This document shows positions 9,182 to 17,295 of a DNA stretch of 64,000 nt, in pieces; positions within the stretch are counted from its first letter, which is position 1, and each line of letters starts with the position of its first letter. Origin of the DNA: Marinoscillum pacificum (lineage in GTDB: Bacteria > Bacteroidota > Bacteroidia > Cytophagales > Cyclobacteriaceae); assembly GCF_024714495.1 (NCBI RefSeq), contig NZ_JAMZMJ010000001.1, positions 1,488,001 through 1,552,000 of the forward strand, given 5' to 3'. Below the pieces are notes generated by a model. It had not been told where the DNA came from. It saw only the letters and a list, made by a program, of their open reading frames with translations, and made no database searches. The translations under genes and the position numbers were made by a program.

Positions 9182-9258
9182 TCTGTCTGCAGTCTTGGGT
9201 TAAGATTAGACGACCCGTCTAAACAAGTAGCTCCATAAGATGAAAATCTTCGGGGCTA
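8963..9258 (+). repeat. Copy 2 of duplicated T9SS-tail plus 3' UTR cassette
   Basis: Counterpart of 7291-7586. The first 50 or so bases after the stop codon are identical in both copies. The only two UTR changes fall in the left arm of the terminator stem, giving one G-U wobble and one mismatch. Confidence 0.9.
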
Positions 9259-9266
9259 TCTTTTTT
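9228..9266 (+). terminator. Terminator after GH12 gene, overlapping the opposing DoxX-like gene's stop
   Basis: A weakened copy of the 7556-7596 hairpin: left arm TAGCTCCA pairs imperfectly with CGGGGCTA at 9251-9258, followed by TTTTTT at 9261-9266. The right arm contains the stop codon of the convergent minus-strand gene. Confidence 0.75.
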
Positions 9267-9720
9267 GGTATGCTTTCACTGATGAAAAATAGACCCAACC
9301 AATAAAAAACAACTGCAAAGGCACTCGAAACCATAGGTAGTTTAATCCTGGCCCATCCAACTCTCCCGTCTGATAGTTCACCTCGTTTAATGCTGCATAA
9401 ACATTAGCAGGAAGTACAGCTATTAAGAATAGAATCAACCCCACTCCTACTTTCTTTGATAGTTGAGGAATCAATAACCCGATACCAAGCAAGATTTCAA
9501 GAAATCCTGTTATCCAGACTATTAATTCTCGCTGCGGCACGAAATCAGGAAGCATCTGAGCCATTCCCTCGGCAAACATAAAGTGCCCCAAAGCTGTGAA
9601 ACACAACATGCTCATCATGGCTACTCTACCAGCAACAGGAAGGTTAAATTGTCTAGTTCTCACTTTCATAATAATAGCTACCAGACCAAAAGTGATGAGC
9701 AAAACAAAAAGTGGTTTCAT
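9256..9720 (-). CDS. DoxX-like small membrane protein
   Basis: About 154 residues with four hydrophobic segments, in the style of DoxX/DUF4870-like integral membrane proteins. The segment G-F-L-E-I-L-L-G-I-G-L-L-I-P in the second half is typical of the DoxX family. I take the ATG at 9720, because the 15 extra residues of the longer frame (start at 9765) are not needed for the fold and the protein then begins directly with a membrane helix. DoxX relatives are linked to redox or quinone-linked functions; here the role is unknown. It is convergent with the GH12 gene and its stop lies in that gene's terminator. Confidence 0.7.
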   Translation of the reverse strand: MKPLFVLLITFGLVAIIMKVRTRQFNLPVAGRVAMMSMLCFTALGHFMFAEGMAQMLPDFVPQRELIVWITGFLEILLGIGLLIPQLSKKVGVGLILFLIAVLPANVYAALNEVNYQTGELDGPGLNYLWFRVPLQLFFIGWVYFSSVKAYQKR

Positions 9721-9937
9721 GTGTTTTTTTGAGGCAAAAAAGAAAAATGACCAAGCCTCTGACAAGCAAAAGTGAATTCAAACCTGTTTCTTGAGGTGTG
9801 AAACCTATTAAAAACCAGTTCAGACCAAATGTTTCTGCATAGGTTATCAAATGTTGATTTGAGCTTCAACATGACAAAACAGTACCATCCCCTCCATTAT
9901 TAAATAGTAGGTTTAGCAAAGCATTATACCTGATATT

Positions 9938-11050
9938 ATGAAAACTATTGTTTGCTTTATTCTTTTAATAAGTTCACACTTAGTCCACGCTCAAGACCCT
10001 AGTTTCTACATTTTTCTTTGTTTCGGACAGTCCAACATGGAAGGACAAGGAACCATTGAAAGCCAGGATAGAACGGTTGACGATCGTTTTCAGGTATTCC
10101 AGAGCCTCGACTGTTCTAATTTAAGCAGAGAAAAAGGCAAATGGTATCCAGCTGTTCCGCCATTAACTCGGTGCTGGACCAGACTGTCCCCTGCTGATTA
10201 TTTTGGTAGAACACTGGTCAACAATCTACCCGATCACATTAGAATAGGCATCATCAACGTTTCTGTTGGTGGCTGCAGACTGGAACTGTTTGACAAAGAC
10301 ATCTATGAAAGCTATACCAACACCTATCAGGAAGATTGGTTTCAAAACACCATAGCTGAATACGAAGGAAACCCGTATCAATACCTTGTTAATCTGACCA
10401 AAGAAGCCCAGAAAGACGGTGTGGTCAAAGGAATATTGCTACATCAGGGAGAATCAAACAATGGCGATGCACAATGGCCAAACAAAGTCAAAAAGATTTA
10501 TAATGATCTGGTGGCAGATCTTGAACTCAACCCTGACCAAACACCACTACTGGCAGGAGAATTGGTTCATGAAGATCAGAATGGGCAACTCGCAGGAATG
10601 AACGACATCATCAACCAGTTACCTCAAGTGCTGGACAATTCATATGTTATTTCATCAAGTGGATGCACTGACCAGGAAGACAACATCCACTTCAACGCAG
10701 AAGGTTACCGAGAAATGGGTAAACGGTATGCAGAAAAAATGCTTGAGTTACTCGACCCGGCAAGCACACCTCTAAGCACACATCTCGATGCTTCTCAAAT
10801 TCTAAAACCAACGTATCCTAATCCAGCAGAAGAATCCACAACATTCCACTTCATTCTTAGAGAGCCGACCTATGTTACTCTTAGTCTTTTGGATTTGGCT
10901 GGTAAAGAGGTAGACATCATCACGACTGGAGAATACACCAAGGGATCACATGCAATTAACTACAACCTTAGCAAGCAGAAATCAGGAACATACATTTATC
11001 AACTGAAGACGAGTGATGGCATGGAGCAACAAAAAATCATTATCAAATAA
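9938..11050 (+). CDS. Secreted SASA/CE6-type carbohydrate acetylesterase with T9SS tail
   Basis: An SGNH-like esterase expected to remove O-acetyl groups from polysaccharides or sialic acid. In 370 residues: signal peptide 1-19 (ends H-A-Q); sialate O-acetylesterase (SASA) domain about 21-275 with nucleophile motif G-Q-S-N-M (Ser32), the block H-Q-G-E-S near 169-173, and D-x-x-H (Asp248, His251); then a T9SS C-terminal sorting domain about 293-370 starting Y-P-N-P-A. The tail differs from the twin tails of the GH16 and GH12 genes. Its place behind those enzymes suggests it clears acetyl decorations from the same plant or algal polymer. Start is preceded by the -7-like box TAGGTTTA at 9908-9915. 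Confidence 0.85.
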   Translation: MKTIVCFILLISSHLVHAQDPSFYIFLCFGQSNMEGQGTIESQDRTVDDRFQVFQSLDCSNLSREKGKWYPAVPPLTRCWTRLSPADYFGRTLVNNLPDHIRIGIINVSVGGCRLELFDKDIYESYTNTYQEDWFQNTIAEYEGNPYQYLVNLTKEAQKDGVVKGILLHQGESNNGDAQWPNKVKKIYNDLVADLELNPDQTPLLAGELVHEDQNGQLAGMNDIINQLPQVLDNSYVISSSGCTDQEDNIHFNAEGYREMGKRYAEKMLELLDPASTPLSTHLDASQILKPTYPNPAEESTTFHFILREPTYVTLSLLDLAGKEVDIITTGEYTKGSHAINYNLSKQKSGTYIYQLKTSDGMEQQKIIIK

Positions 11051-11153
11051 TGGTTCAAGCTTGTTGTCTAGATGCTTGAAAGGATTAGCTTTGAAGCTCC
11101 GTTTTGAAAGTATTTATTTCCGTTTAGTTATTGATTGATTTTAACAATCCATC

Positions 11154-11825
11154 ATGACAAAAACGATTCGTAAGACCTATCCTAAAGACTTTAGCATTGG
11201 AGTCTTAATCATCATCTTTACTTGTGTTTTCTTTCTCGCCGGCCAACTATTTGAGAAACACCAACCCAACCTAAGCGGCTTTCTTAGTATGTATGTAGCT
11301 TACTTTTTAGTAAGCCTGGCCGTTTTGATCATGATATTGATCCTATGGGAAGAAATACTATTTCCAATCACAATAAAACCTGAAGGTGATGGACTCATTT
11401 TTAGAAACCACCGAACTAAGCTCAAAATACAGGCCATAATATACTTGTCTATACCAGCAATAGTGGTTTTCATCTACTTCAATTTTGAAGTTAATACATT
11501 CCGCTTTTTCGGTTGGGCAGCAGTCTGCATGATTTTACCAGTTATTGCCAAATTGATCTCTGGCATCAACAATTACAATAACTTTCTCACACTAACCAGT
11601 TCGTACATTGAATACAAAAACAATGCGTTGGAGGGCAAAATACCATTATCAGATATACAATCAATGGAGATTAGCAAGGATGCTAAGGGGTTACATCAAA
11701 AGTTGATCCTGGAGTTGAAGTCTGGAGATCCTTTGACTATTGATATGGATGAAATGGAATTGGAAGATTTCTACGAAGCGATTGATGACTATATCGCTGA
11801 ACAATATAAATCAATACTTAAGTAA
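11154..11825 (+). CDS. Unrecognised membrane protein with PH-like C-terminal part
   Basis: I do not recognise this 223-residue protein. It has four hydrophobic stretches (about 13-31, 42-64, 93-111, 116-135) and then a soluble C-terminal region of about 85 residues. That region reads like a bacterial PH-type domain: it alternates beta-like segments (L-T-S-S-Y-I-E-Y, I-P-L-S-D-I-Q-S-M-E-I) and ends in an acidic helix. It is monocistronic between the esterase and the Rrf2 gene. Membrane topology is clear; function is not. Confidence 0.55.
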   Translation: MTKTIRKTYPKDFSIGVLIIIFTCVFFLAGQLFEKHQPNLSGFLSMYVAYFLVSLAVLIMILILWEEILFPITIKPEGDGLIFRNHRTKLKIQAIIYLSIPAIVVFIYFNFEVNTFRFFGWAAVCMILPVIAKLISGINNYNNFLTLTSSYIEYKNNALEGKIPLSDIQSMEISKDAKGLHQKLILELKSGDPLTIDMDEMELEDFYEAIDDYIAEQYKSILK

Positions 11826-11877
11826 ATAGCCCTTAAATGGGCTTTTCTAGAGAATATGAAATATTTTCAATTCTTAA

Positions 11878-11896
11878 TGTAACTATTTTTATTACA
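11878..11896. promoter_or_regulatory. Probable Rrf2 operator, copy 1 (TGTAA-N9-TTACA)
   Basis: Inverted repeat TGTAA at 11878-11882 and TTACA at 11892-11896, at the -33 position of the Rrf2 gene promoter and followed by ATTAA. The same architecture and flanking bases recur at 12357-12375 before the NmrA-type gene. Confidence 0.7.
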
Positions 11897-11911
11897 ATTA
11901 AGTTAAAGAAG

Positions 11912-11919
11912 TATATTTG
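11912..11919 (+). promoter_or_regulatory. Bacteroidetes-type -7 box TATATTTG of the Rrf2 gene
   Basis: Full match to TAnnTTTG, 8 bp before the ATG at 11928. A start site about 7 nt downstream would leave almost no leader, so the mRNA may be leaderless or nearly so. Confidence 0.65.
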
Positions 11920-11927
11920 CATCAACA

Positions 11928-12338
11928 ATGAGTAACACACGCTTTGCAACGGCTCTACACATCTTAACACTTCTGGCTGATAAAGACGAAGAATGGATGA
12001 GATCCGAATGGATGGCAGGCAGCATCAACATCAATCCGGTGATTGTGCGCAAAGAATTGAGTGTACTCAATGAAGCAGGTTTTGTGATTAGCAGAAAAGG
12101 GAAAGACGGTGGTTTTAAACTTAGTAAGCCTAGCTCGGAGATAACACTTGCTGAAATCTACTTGACTGTTAAAAACGCTGATGTACTGGGGAAACGAAAT
12201 CAAAACCCTAATCCTAAATGCCCAATAGGCAAGGACATCAACAAACAATTAGATCATCTTTTCATGGAAATTGATTATTCTGTAGAAGACAAACTAAAAG
12301 GAAAAACTTTGAAAAATTTCGTGGAGCAATTCCATTGA
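11928..12338 (+). CDS. Rrf2-family transcriptional regulator
   Basis: A 136-residue DNA-binding protein of the Rrf2 type. It has an N-terminal winged helix (F-A-T-A-L-H-I-L-T-L-L at residues 6-16, recognition region about 28-52, wing R-K-G-K-D-G-G-F-K-L at about 56-65) and a C-terminal linker helix with C-P-I-G. It lacks the three-cysteine cluster of IscR/NsrR and resembles YwnA-type members, which respond to redox or electrophile stress and sit beside NAD(P)-binding reductases. The next gene is such a reductase. Both genes are preceded by the same inverted repeat, so it probably represses itself and its neighbour. Confidence 0.85.
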   Translation: MSNTRFATALHILTLLADKDEEWMRSEWMAGSININPVIVRKELSVLNEAGFVISRKGKDGGFKLSKPSSEITLAEIYLTVKNADVLGKRNQNPNPKCPIGKDINKQLDHLFMEIDYSVEDKLKGKTLKNFVEQFH

Positions 12339-12356
12339 TATTTTTTTATCCATATA

Positions 12357-12375
12357 TGTAACATTTTTTATTACA
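12357..12375. promoter_or_regulatory. Probable Rrf2 operator, copy 2 (TGTAA-N9-TTACA)
   Basis: TGTAA at 12357-12361 and TTACA at 12371-12375, with a T-rich spacer almost equal to that of copy 1 and followed by ATTAA. It lies 23 bp before the NmrA-type gene. No clear TAnnTTTG box was found downstream of it. Confidence 0.7.
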
Positions 12376-12398
12376 ATTAAATAAAAACAAAAGATCAT

Positions 12399-13238
12399 AT
12401 GAAAATCGGAATCACAGGAGCTACAGGACAACTAGGAAGTATTGTAGTAGAACAATTAAAAGGAAAAACAGACGCAGCGAATTTGGTCGCATTGGTTCGT
12501 TCACCAGAGAAAGTAGAAGGCATAGAAGCTAGAGCATTTGATTATGACAAACCAGAACTATTACCAGAATCATTAAAAGGAATCGACAAATTATTACTGA
12601 TTTCTGGTAATGAGATTGGTCAGCGAGCAAGACAGCATGAGAACATTATCAAAGCTGCTAAAGAAGCTGGAGTTCAATCCATTGTATACACCAGCATCCT
12701 TCATGCTGATGAGTCCACTATCAGTCTTGCGGGCGAACACTTAGCAACAGAAAAATTATTAGCCGATTCAGGAATTACACATACCATTTTAAGAAACGGA
12801 TGGTATACTGAGAACTATACAGCATCCATCCCACCGTCTATAGAAGCTGGAGCATTTATTGGCAGTGCTGGTGATGGCAAAATTGCCTCAGCAACACGTA
12901 CGGACTTTGCTGAAGCAGCCGCTGTTGTCTTGACTTCCGCAGGACATGATGGAAAAGTATATGAATTAGCTGGAGATGAAGCTTATACTTTATCTGATTT
13001 AGCAGCAGAAATCTCTAAGCAAACCGGCAAAGACATTCCTTATGCAAACCTACCAGAAGAAGAATATAGCAAAGCACTGAAAGGCTTTGGCTTACCAGAT
13101 GCATTTGCTGATGCAATCGCTAACTGGGACGTGAGCGCTTCCCAAGGAGACTTATTTGATGATAGTAAAACATTATCAAGCTTAATCGGCCGACCAACTA
13201 CTCCTCTATCAGAGGCAGTAAAAGCAGTATTGGCTTAA
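12399..13238 (+). CDS. NmrA/QorB-type NAD(P)-dependent oxidoreductase
   Basis: Atypical short-chain dehydrogenase of 279 residues with the N-terminal dinucleotide-binding motif G-A-T-G-Q-L-G (residues 7-13). Length and the segments following the Rossmann start fit the NmrA/YtfG (QorB) group, whose known members reduce quinones with NADPH or sense the cofactor. It follows an Rrf2 regulator and shares that gene's operator. A strong terminator at 13264-13293 closes the unit. A second, diverged paralogue sits at 27045-27881 under a different regulator. The fold is clear; the quinone substrate is by analogy. Confidence 0.85.
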   Translation: MKIGITGATGQLGSIVVEQLKGKTDAANLVALVRSPEKVEGIEARAFDYDKPELLPESLKGIDKLLLISGNEIGQRARQHENIIKAAKEAGVQSIVYTSILHADESTISLAGEHLATEKLLADSGITHTILRNGWYTENYTASIPPSIEAGAFIGSAGDGKIASATRTDFAEAAAVVLTSAGHDGKVYELAGDEAYTLSDLAAEISKQTGKDIPYANLPEEEYSKALKGFGLPDAFADAIANWDVSASQGDLFDDSKTLSSLIGRPTTPLSEAVKAVLA

Positions 13239-13263
13239 GCCAGAAACAGTAGTTGTTGAATAG

Positions 13264-13293
13264 AAAACCACCCCGAAAGAGGTGGTTTTTTTT
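13264..13293. terminator. Bidirectional terminator between convergent genes
   Basis: Arms AAAACCACC and GGTGGTTTT (13264-13272, 13281-13289) with an 8-nt loop. A long T run follows on the plus strand, and TTTT is present on the minus strand, so it can end both the NmrA-type gene and the minus-strand envelope operon. Confidence 0.85.
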
Positions 13294-13309
13294 ATTGCAA
13301 AACTCTATA

Positions 13310-13978
13310 TTAATTACCCAGATAGAATGAGAATCCAGCTTTCAAAGCAAGAGTACCAATCACTATTCGCTCATTATCCTCATTATCTTCCTTCTCCTTG
13401 TAAGTAAAGGAATTGAATCCTGCCAAAAGATCAAATGTTGCGTGTTCTCCCAGAGGTACTGCAACACCTACACCTCCTCCTATGCTTGTAAGTGCAGTTT
13501 TTGATTCCTCTTCATCTGTCAAAGTATCGTAATTCCATTCATACTTCGATTTAATGGTTCCAAAAGAGCTATTCACTTCAAAATATGGTAAGACAGCCCC
13601 CGCTGGGATATAATAACGTAAGAAAGGCCCCACTCCGAACAAAGTCTGGGAGCTCGTAAAGTCAATCTCTCCATCTTTCGAAGAACTATACGAAAGTGAT
13701 AAATCTATACCAGCAGCAAAGTTTTCAGCTATTAAAAAACCAATCTTTGGAGTCATATTTATACTTGACGTTTTATCCGGATCGGGCTCATCATATCCAG
13801 CTGCATCACTTTTATATGAAATACTTGAGATACTGGTGTTCATGAATTCTGAATTAGAACCCACACTACTGAAATTGGTTGAGAGGCCTAACAAGACATT
13901 TCCCTGCTCTGTTTGAGCAACCGTTTTTCCTAAACCTACGGTCAGGATAGCAATCATTACAACTGTTAATTTTTTCAT
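13310..13978 (-). CDS. Outer-membrane beta-barrel protein
   Basis: A 222-residue product with signal peptide (1-21, ending V-A-Q), amphipathic alternating strands, glycine-rich turns and a C-terminal aromatic strand ending F-S-F-Y-L-G-N. These fit small eight-stranded outer-membrane barrels of the OmpW/OMP_b-brl type. It is the last gene of a minus-strand run that begins at 17206. Specific function cannot be assigned. Confidence 0.7.
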   Translation of the reverse strand: MKKLTVVMIAILTVGLGKTVAQTEQGNVLLGLSTNFSSVGSNSEFMNTSISSISYKSDAAGYDEPDPDKTSSINMTPKIGFLIAENFAAGIDLSLSYSSSKDGEIDFTSSQTLFGVGPFLRYYIPAGAVLPYFEVNSSFGTIKSKYEWNYDTLTDEEESKTALTSIGGGVGVAVPLGEHATFDLLAGFNSFTYKEKEDNEDNERIVIGTLALKAGFSFYLGN

Positions 13979-14025
13979 ATCACTTTTAATTTATTTTTAT
14001 TTAAAACCTTTTCAAAAACAACCTA

Positions 14026-14736
14026 TCAGTTCTCAAACCTTCCATCGAACCAACGCTTAATTGAACCATACTCAGGAAAATACTTGAATAGGTTATCATG
14101 AGTTACTAGATGATATCTCCCATTAATCATTAGTTCAAGCACTACTGAGGATCCATCCATTATGGCAATTCCAGATTCTCTTACGGAACTCCTTTCATTC
14201 AAAAAATTGGAGGATTTTAAAATGTTAGTCCGTTTTATTCTGCTTTGCATATAATCAAACTCAATTTTGGGAAGCCACTTACACTGCTGAGTTAACAGTT
14301 TATCTTCGAAATGTTTAAATATGACCAAGCAACTATCGCCATAATAAGTTACAGAATGAATTACCCAAACCCTGTTCCAAGCATCAGTCTCAGTTAAACG
14401 AACCATTTCAAGAGTATCATTATATATTGGTTCTTCTCCCAAGGTTTCCAAGGCAAAACCAAACTCATTCAACTGAAGTTTTACAACCAATTCATGTTGA
14501 TAATCATTTTCATCTAACCTCGAAGTATCAATTCTATCTCTTGAAATGGTTAATTCTGATGGGAATAGATCATTCGGTGGAGTATTCAATATTTTCTGAT
14601 CGTCCCTATCCTTACCCGCATGCATCCATTTGTAAAACCAGTGAGTTGTATCCAATCGATCATTACACATGGATTGGGCTTGCACCATGATATTGAGCAT
14701 AAGAAAACACATGAAAAAGATAATTCTCATCATCAT
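14026..14736 (-). CDS. Exported protein of unknown function
   Basis: I do not recognise this 236-residue protein. It has an N-terminal signal peptide (about 1-20, ending V-Q-A-Q) and then a soluble domain with several tryptophans and few cysteines. Its start overlaps the stop of the upstream lipoprotein gene by four bases (ATGA), so the two are translationally coupled. This suggests a shared periplasmic or surface role with that lipoprotein. Confidence 0.6.
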   Translation of the reverse strand: MMMRIIFFMCFLMLNIMVQAQSMCNDRLDTTHWFYKWMHAGKDRDDQKILNTPPNDLFPSELTISRDRIDTSRLDENDYQHELVVKLQLNEFGFALETLGEEPIYNDTLEMVRLTETDAWNRVWVIHSVTYYGDSCLVIFKHFEDKLLTQQCKWLPKIEFDYMQSRIKRTNILKSSNFLNERSSVRESGIAIMDGSSVVLELMINGRYHLVTHDNLFKYFPEYGSIKRWFDGRFEN

Positions 14737-15485
14737 AAATCATTCACCTCCACCAATTCAAACTTCAATAGCTGACCAGCATAGTTTTTATAAACCATCT
14801 TGATAAATCCATAATCTGGGTGAAACCAATAGTTGTGGGTAGAAGTACCAAATGTGGCTGAACCTATACCATAAATATGCCAGGCGTCCACATTTCCCAA
14901 TTCCAATTCAACTAGTTCATATCCTATTACCTCATAAGAATTTTCTAATCGAGAATCTGCCCAAACTCCCCAACCTTCATAAATACTCAGCCCACTTGAC
15001 CAGGTCTTACCTGCCTCTAATGGCAAATTCACTGAAGGAAATGGAGCTACTTCTGTAAAGGTGTATTGGTTGTCGCGAAATGGATGCATCCAAACATGAT
15101 CAACTGATTCAATGATACCGGTAGTGGTTTTTGCCGTCCAGTGAGCAATCTCCGGATTTAGTGAGTATTCCTTATAAAAATCAATTTGAGTACTATCATA
15201 GGCATATTGCATAGTGATTTCATCCTGACTCTCAGGCTGATAATCCCATGCATTGCCATTAACCACCACTCGGATTAGCTCATTGGAAATCTGATTGTAT
15301 TCCTCATCCCAATACTTGGCAGAATAAATAAATTCTCTGCAAGGCTTAAAAATATGACGGAGATTCTCATTCTCAATTTGCCCATTCGAATCGCAATCCA
15401 CCGCTTCAAATGTTGACTTTTGGCTACACTGAGTACTTATAATCGCAATGATGGGGAATAGCAATAGTTTCTTCATGGTTATCAT
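14733..15485 (-). CDS. Putative lipoprotein of unknown function
   Basis: A 250-residue product with a lipoprotein-type signal peptide: hydrophobic core followed by S-T-Q-C, lipid cysteine near residue 20. No known domain recognised. The mature part is beta-rich, with repeated aromatic and acidic residues, which fits a surface or periplasmic lipoprotein. Start could be the ATG at 15485 (M-I-T-M) or the one three codons on at 15476. It lies 21 bp after the DUF6624 gene and is coupled to the next gene through an ATGA overlap. Confidence 0.65.
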   Translation of the reverse strand: MITMKKLLLFPIIAIISTQCSQKSTFEAVDCDSNGQIENENLRHIFKPCREFIYSAKYWDEEYNQISNELIRVVVNGNAWDYQPESQDEITMQYAYDSTQIDFYKEYSLNPEIAHWTAKTTTGIIESVDHVWMHPFRDNQYTFTEVAPFPSVNLPLEAGKTWSSGLSIYEGWGVWADSRLENSYEVIGYELVELELGNVDAWHIYGIGSATFGTSTHNYWFHPDYGFIKMVYKNYAGQLLKFELVEVNDL

Positions 15486-15506
15486 TCTGGCTTATCTGGT
15501 TCTTTA

Positions 15507-16082
15507 TCAATATTCCATTTTCCCTAAACCTACTTTCTTCCGACGCTTATTCAATTCATCCGGGTCTTCAACGGGGTAGAGCTCTTGTTGTCCATTAACC
15601 ATTCTTGATTGCGTTCCATAAAGCTGTTTTTCACCCTGTTCCACCAGGATCCGATCCTGCATGGTGGCCATGGCAGTCAAATCAGACTCCCCAGCTTCAG
15701 CAGAGGCTTTCAACAATGGAAAATACTTTTCTCTAACTAAATGATCTTGAGCGTGTTGTATCGTTAAAAACAACGCTCGATTTGCCTCCACTCCTACCTC
15801 ACTTTTACCCAGCCATCCATATTGATCAATAATGAACTGTACTTTATGCAGAGCTATTGAATCGAACTTCATGATCGCATGGTTCAACGAGTCCATTTGC
15901 GGTGATTTAAATCCGTAATCTCTTATGGTTGGCATTACATGATTTCTAAGCTCGATGCTACCCAACTCGAGCTGCTCTAATTCCACTCGGATGGAACCTA
16001 AATTTTGGCTGTAACCAATCAAGGTTGTTAGTGAAATAAGAACAACCATAATAGCATTTAACAGAGGTCTAAATTGAATCAC
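15507..16082 (-). CDS. DUF6624-like exported protein
   Basis: 191 residues with a signal peptide (about 1-25, ending G-Y-S-Q). The motifs T-I-Q-H-A-Q (107-112), the D-R pair at 143-144 and Y-G-T-Q (155-158) match what I know of the DUF6624 family, whose function is unknown. Start is GTG at 16082, chosen because it overlaps the upstream stop as GTGA, the usual coupled arrangement. The alternative ATG at residue 12 would shorten the signal peptide too far. It is the second gene of the operon behind a TlpA-like lipoprotein. Confidence 0.65.
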   Translation of the reverse strand: MIQFRPLLNAIMVVLISLTTLIGYSQNLGSIRVELEQLELGSIELRNHVMPTIRDYGFKSPQMDSLNHAIMKFDSIALHKVQFIIDQYGWLGKSEVGVEANRALFLTIQHAQDHLVREKYFPLLKASAEAGESDLTAMATMQDRILVEQGEKQLYGTQSRMVNGQQELYPVEDPDELNKRRKKVGLGKMEY

Positions 16083-17206
16083 AAGAATGACTTTATTTCT
16101 TCTACAGTTGGATTTACAGCCAGTATTGTTCCGGATTGATCGATTAAGAACTGACCTCCACCAGCATTATCAATATTGTACTTACTCCAAATATCATTTT
16201 CCGCATTTAGTTCGATATATACAGGCCATGGATATTGATACTTTTTTACCGCCTTTTCATATTCAGATATATTCCTGATACCTCCTAATACAGCAAATAC
16301 CTCAAACCCTTTATTTCCGAGTTCTTCATATTCACTCTTTATAGATAAGCTTTTCTTGATACAGAATCCACACCATGGTGACCACAGATCAATAAGTATA
16401 ATATTGTTTTTACCCACTAATTCCGACGCCAAATGGCTTTTTCCAAGACTGTCTAAAACCGAAAATTCCCTATAACTACCTCCAACTCGAACCTTTTTCA
16501 TTGATTCAAGTCGTAGTGTCACATCCATAGTATACGGGTGTGTTGGGAACTCACTTCCAAAATGTGAAACTACCTCCATAAGGTTTTCGGGAAAATGACC
16601 ATTGAAATCATTGTATTTCAAGAGATCAATTAATTGGGCATAGGCGAACACATTGTTTTTAAGTTTAAAATACTTGAGCATCCAATTAATTTCTTGATCA
16701 CGAAGTGAATCAAGTTGATTATTCACAGACTGCATTAAAACTGAATCAGATTCATCAACTGAGTCCAGCTTTTCATACAACTCACCATATGAATCTCTAA
16801 AAGCTTCTCGATCAAGCTTTTGAAATTCCTTAAGTTGATTGAGAGCTGAACTTCCCTTAGTAATATTTTTCTCCCACTGCTTTAGAGGATACAATTCAAA
16901 CTCTATAGTATCAACTTCAGGTATAAACGGAATTGGTCTTGAGATATATTTTTCATCTTGAAATACGAGTTCATACTGAATCTCATTCTCTGGCTTATTG
17001 AACTCAAAATAGAAGGTACTATCCTGATTTATCGGAATTGAAATATTCTGATATCTCCTATCATCACCAGATTTCACAAGTAAAAGTGTATCGCTATTTC
17101 TTTGATGAACTTTTCCTATTAAAGTGATTTTTTGATTAACCGCTTCTTGTTGACATCCATATCCCAGAGTTGCAACAACTATCAAGACAAGTAAGAAAAA
17201 CTTCAT
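16079..17206 (-). CDS. TlpA-like thioredoxin-fold lipoprotein
   Basis: A 375-residue periplasmic thiol-disulfide protein. Lipoprotein signal with L-G-Y-G-C (lipid Cys18), a beta-rich N-terminal region about 25-110 of the DUF4369 type, a helical middle, and a C-terminal TlpA/AhpC-type thioredoxin domain about 245-375 with active site W-C-G-F-C (Cys279, Cys282). It likely reduces or reshuffles disulfides of exported proteins. First gene of the envelope operon running to 13310, and separated from rsgA upstream by an 11-bp hairpin. A paralogue with W-C-K-P-C lies at 62027-63148. Confidence 0.8.
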   Translation of the reverse strand: MKFFLLVLIVVATLGYGCQQEAVNQKITLIGKVHQRNSDTLLLVKSGDDRRYQNISIPINQDSTFYFEFNKPENEIQYELVFQDEKYISRPIPFIPEVDTIEFELYPLKQWEKNITKGSSALNQLKEFQKLDREAFRDSYGELYEKLDSVDESDSVLMQSVNNQLDSLRDQEINWMLKYFKLKNNVFAYAQLIDLLKYNDFNGHFPENLMEVVSHFGSEFPTHPYTMDVTLRLESMKKVRVGGSYREFSVLDSLGKSHLASELVGKNNIILIDLWSPWCGFCIKKSLSIKSEYEELGNKGFEVFAVLGGIRNISEYEKAVKKYQYPWPVYIELNAENDIWSKYNIDNAGGGQFLIDQSGTILAVNPTVEEIKSFL

Positions 17207-17249
17207 TTAAATTAATTAATCAAGGCTTATTTATCGAATATAGAAAATC

Positions 17250-17282
17250 CACTATTACCGACCAAACTAACCGGTAATAGTG
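17250..17282 (-). terminator. Hairpin after rsgA, probable terminator
   Basis: Perfect 11-bp arms CACTATTACCG and CGGTAATAGTG (17250-17260, 17272-17282) with an 11-nt loop. On the minus strand it is followed by GATTTTCTATATT, a poor U tract, so termination may be partial and some rsgA transcript could read into the envelope operon. Confidence 0.6.
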
Positions 17283-17295
17283 AACTTAATTATAC

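Noticed and set aside
3544-11050. Classical polysaccharide utilisation locus
   Set aside because: No SusC/SusD pair, no hybrid two-component or anti-sigma regulator, so only a cluster of exoenzymes can be claimed.
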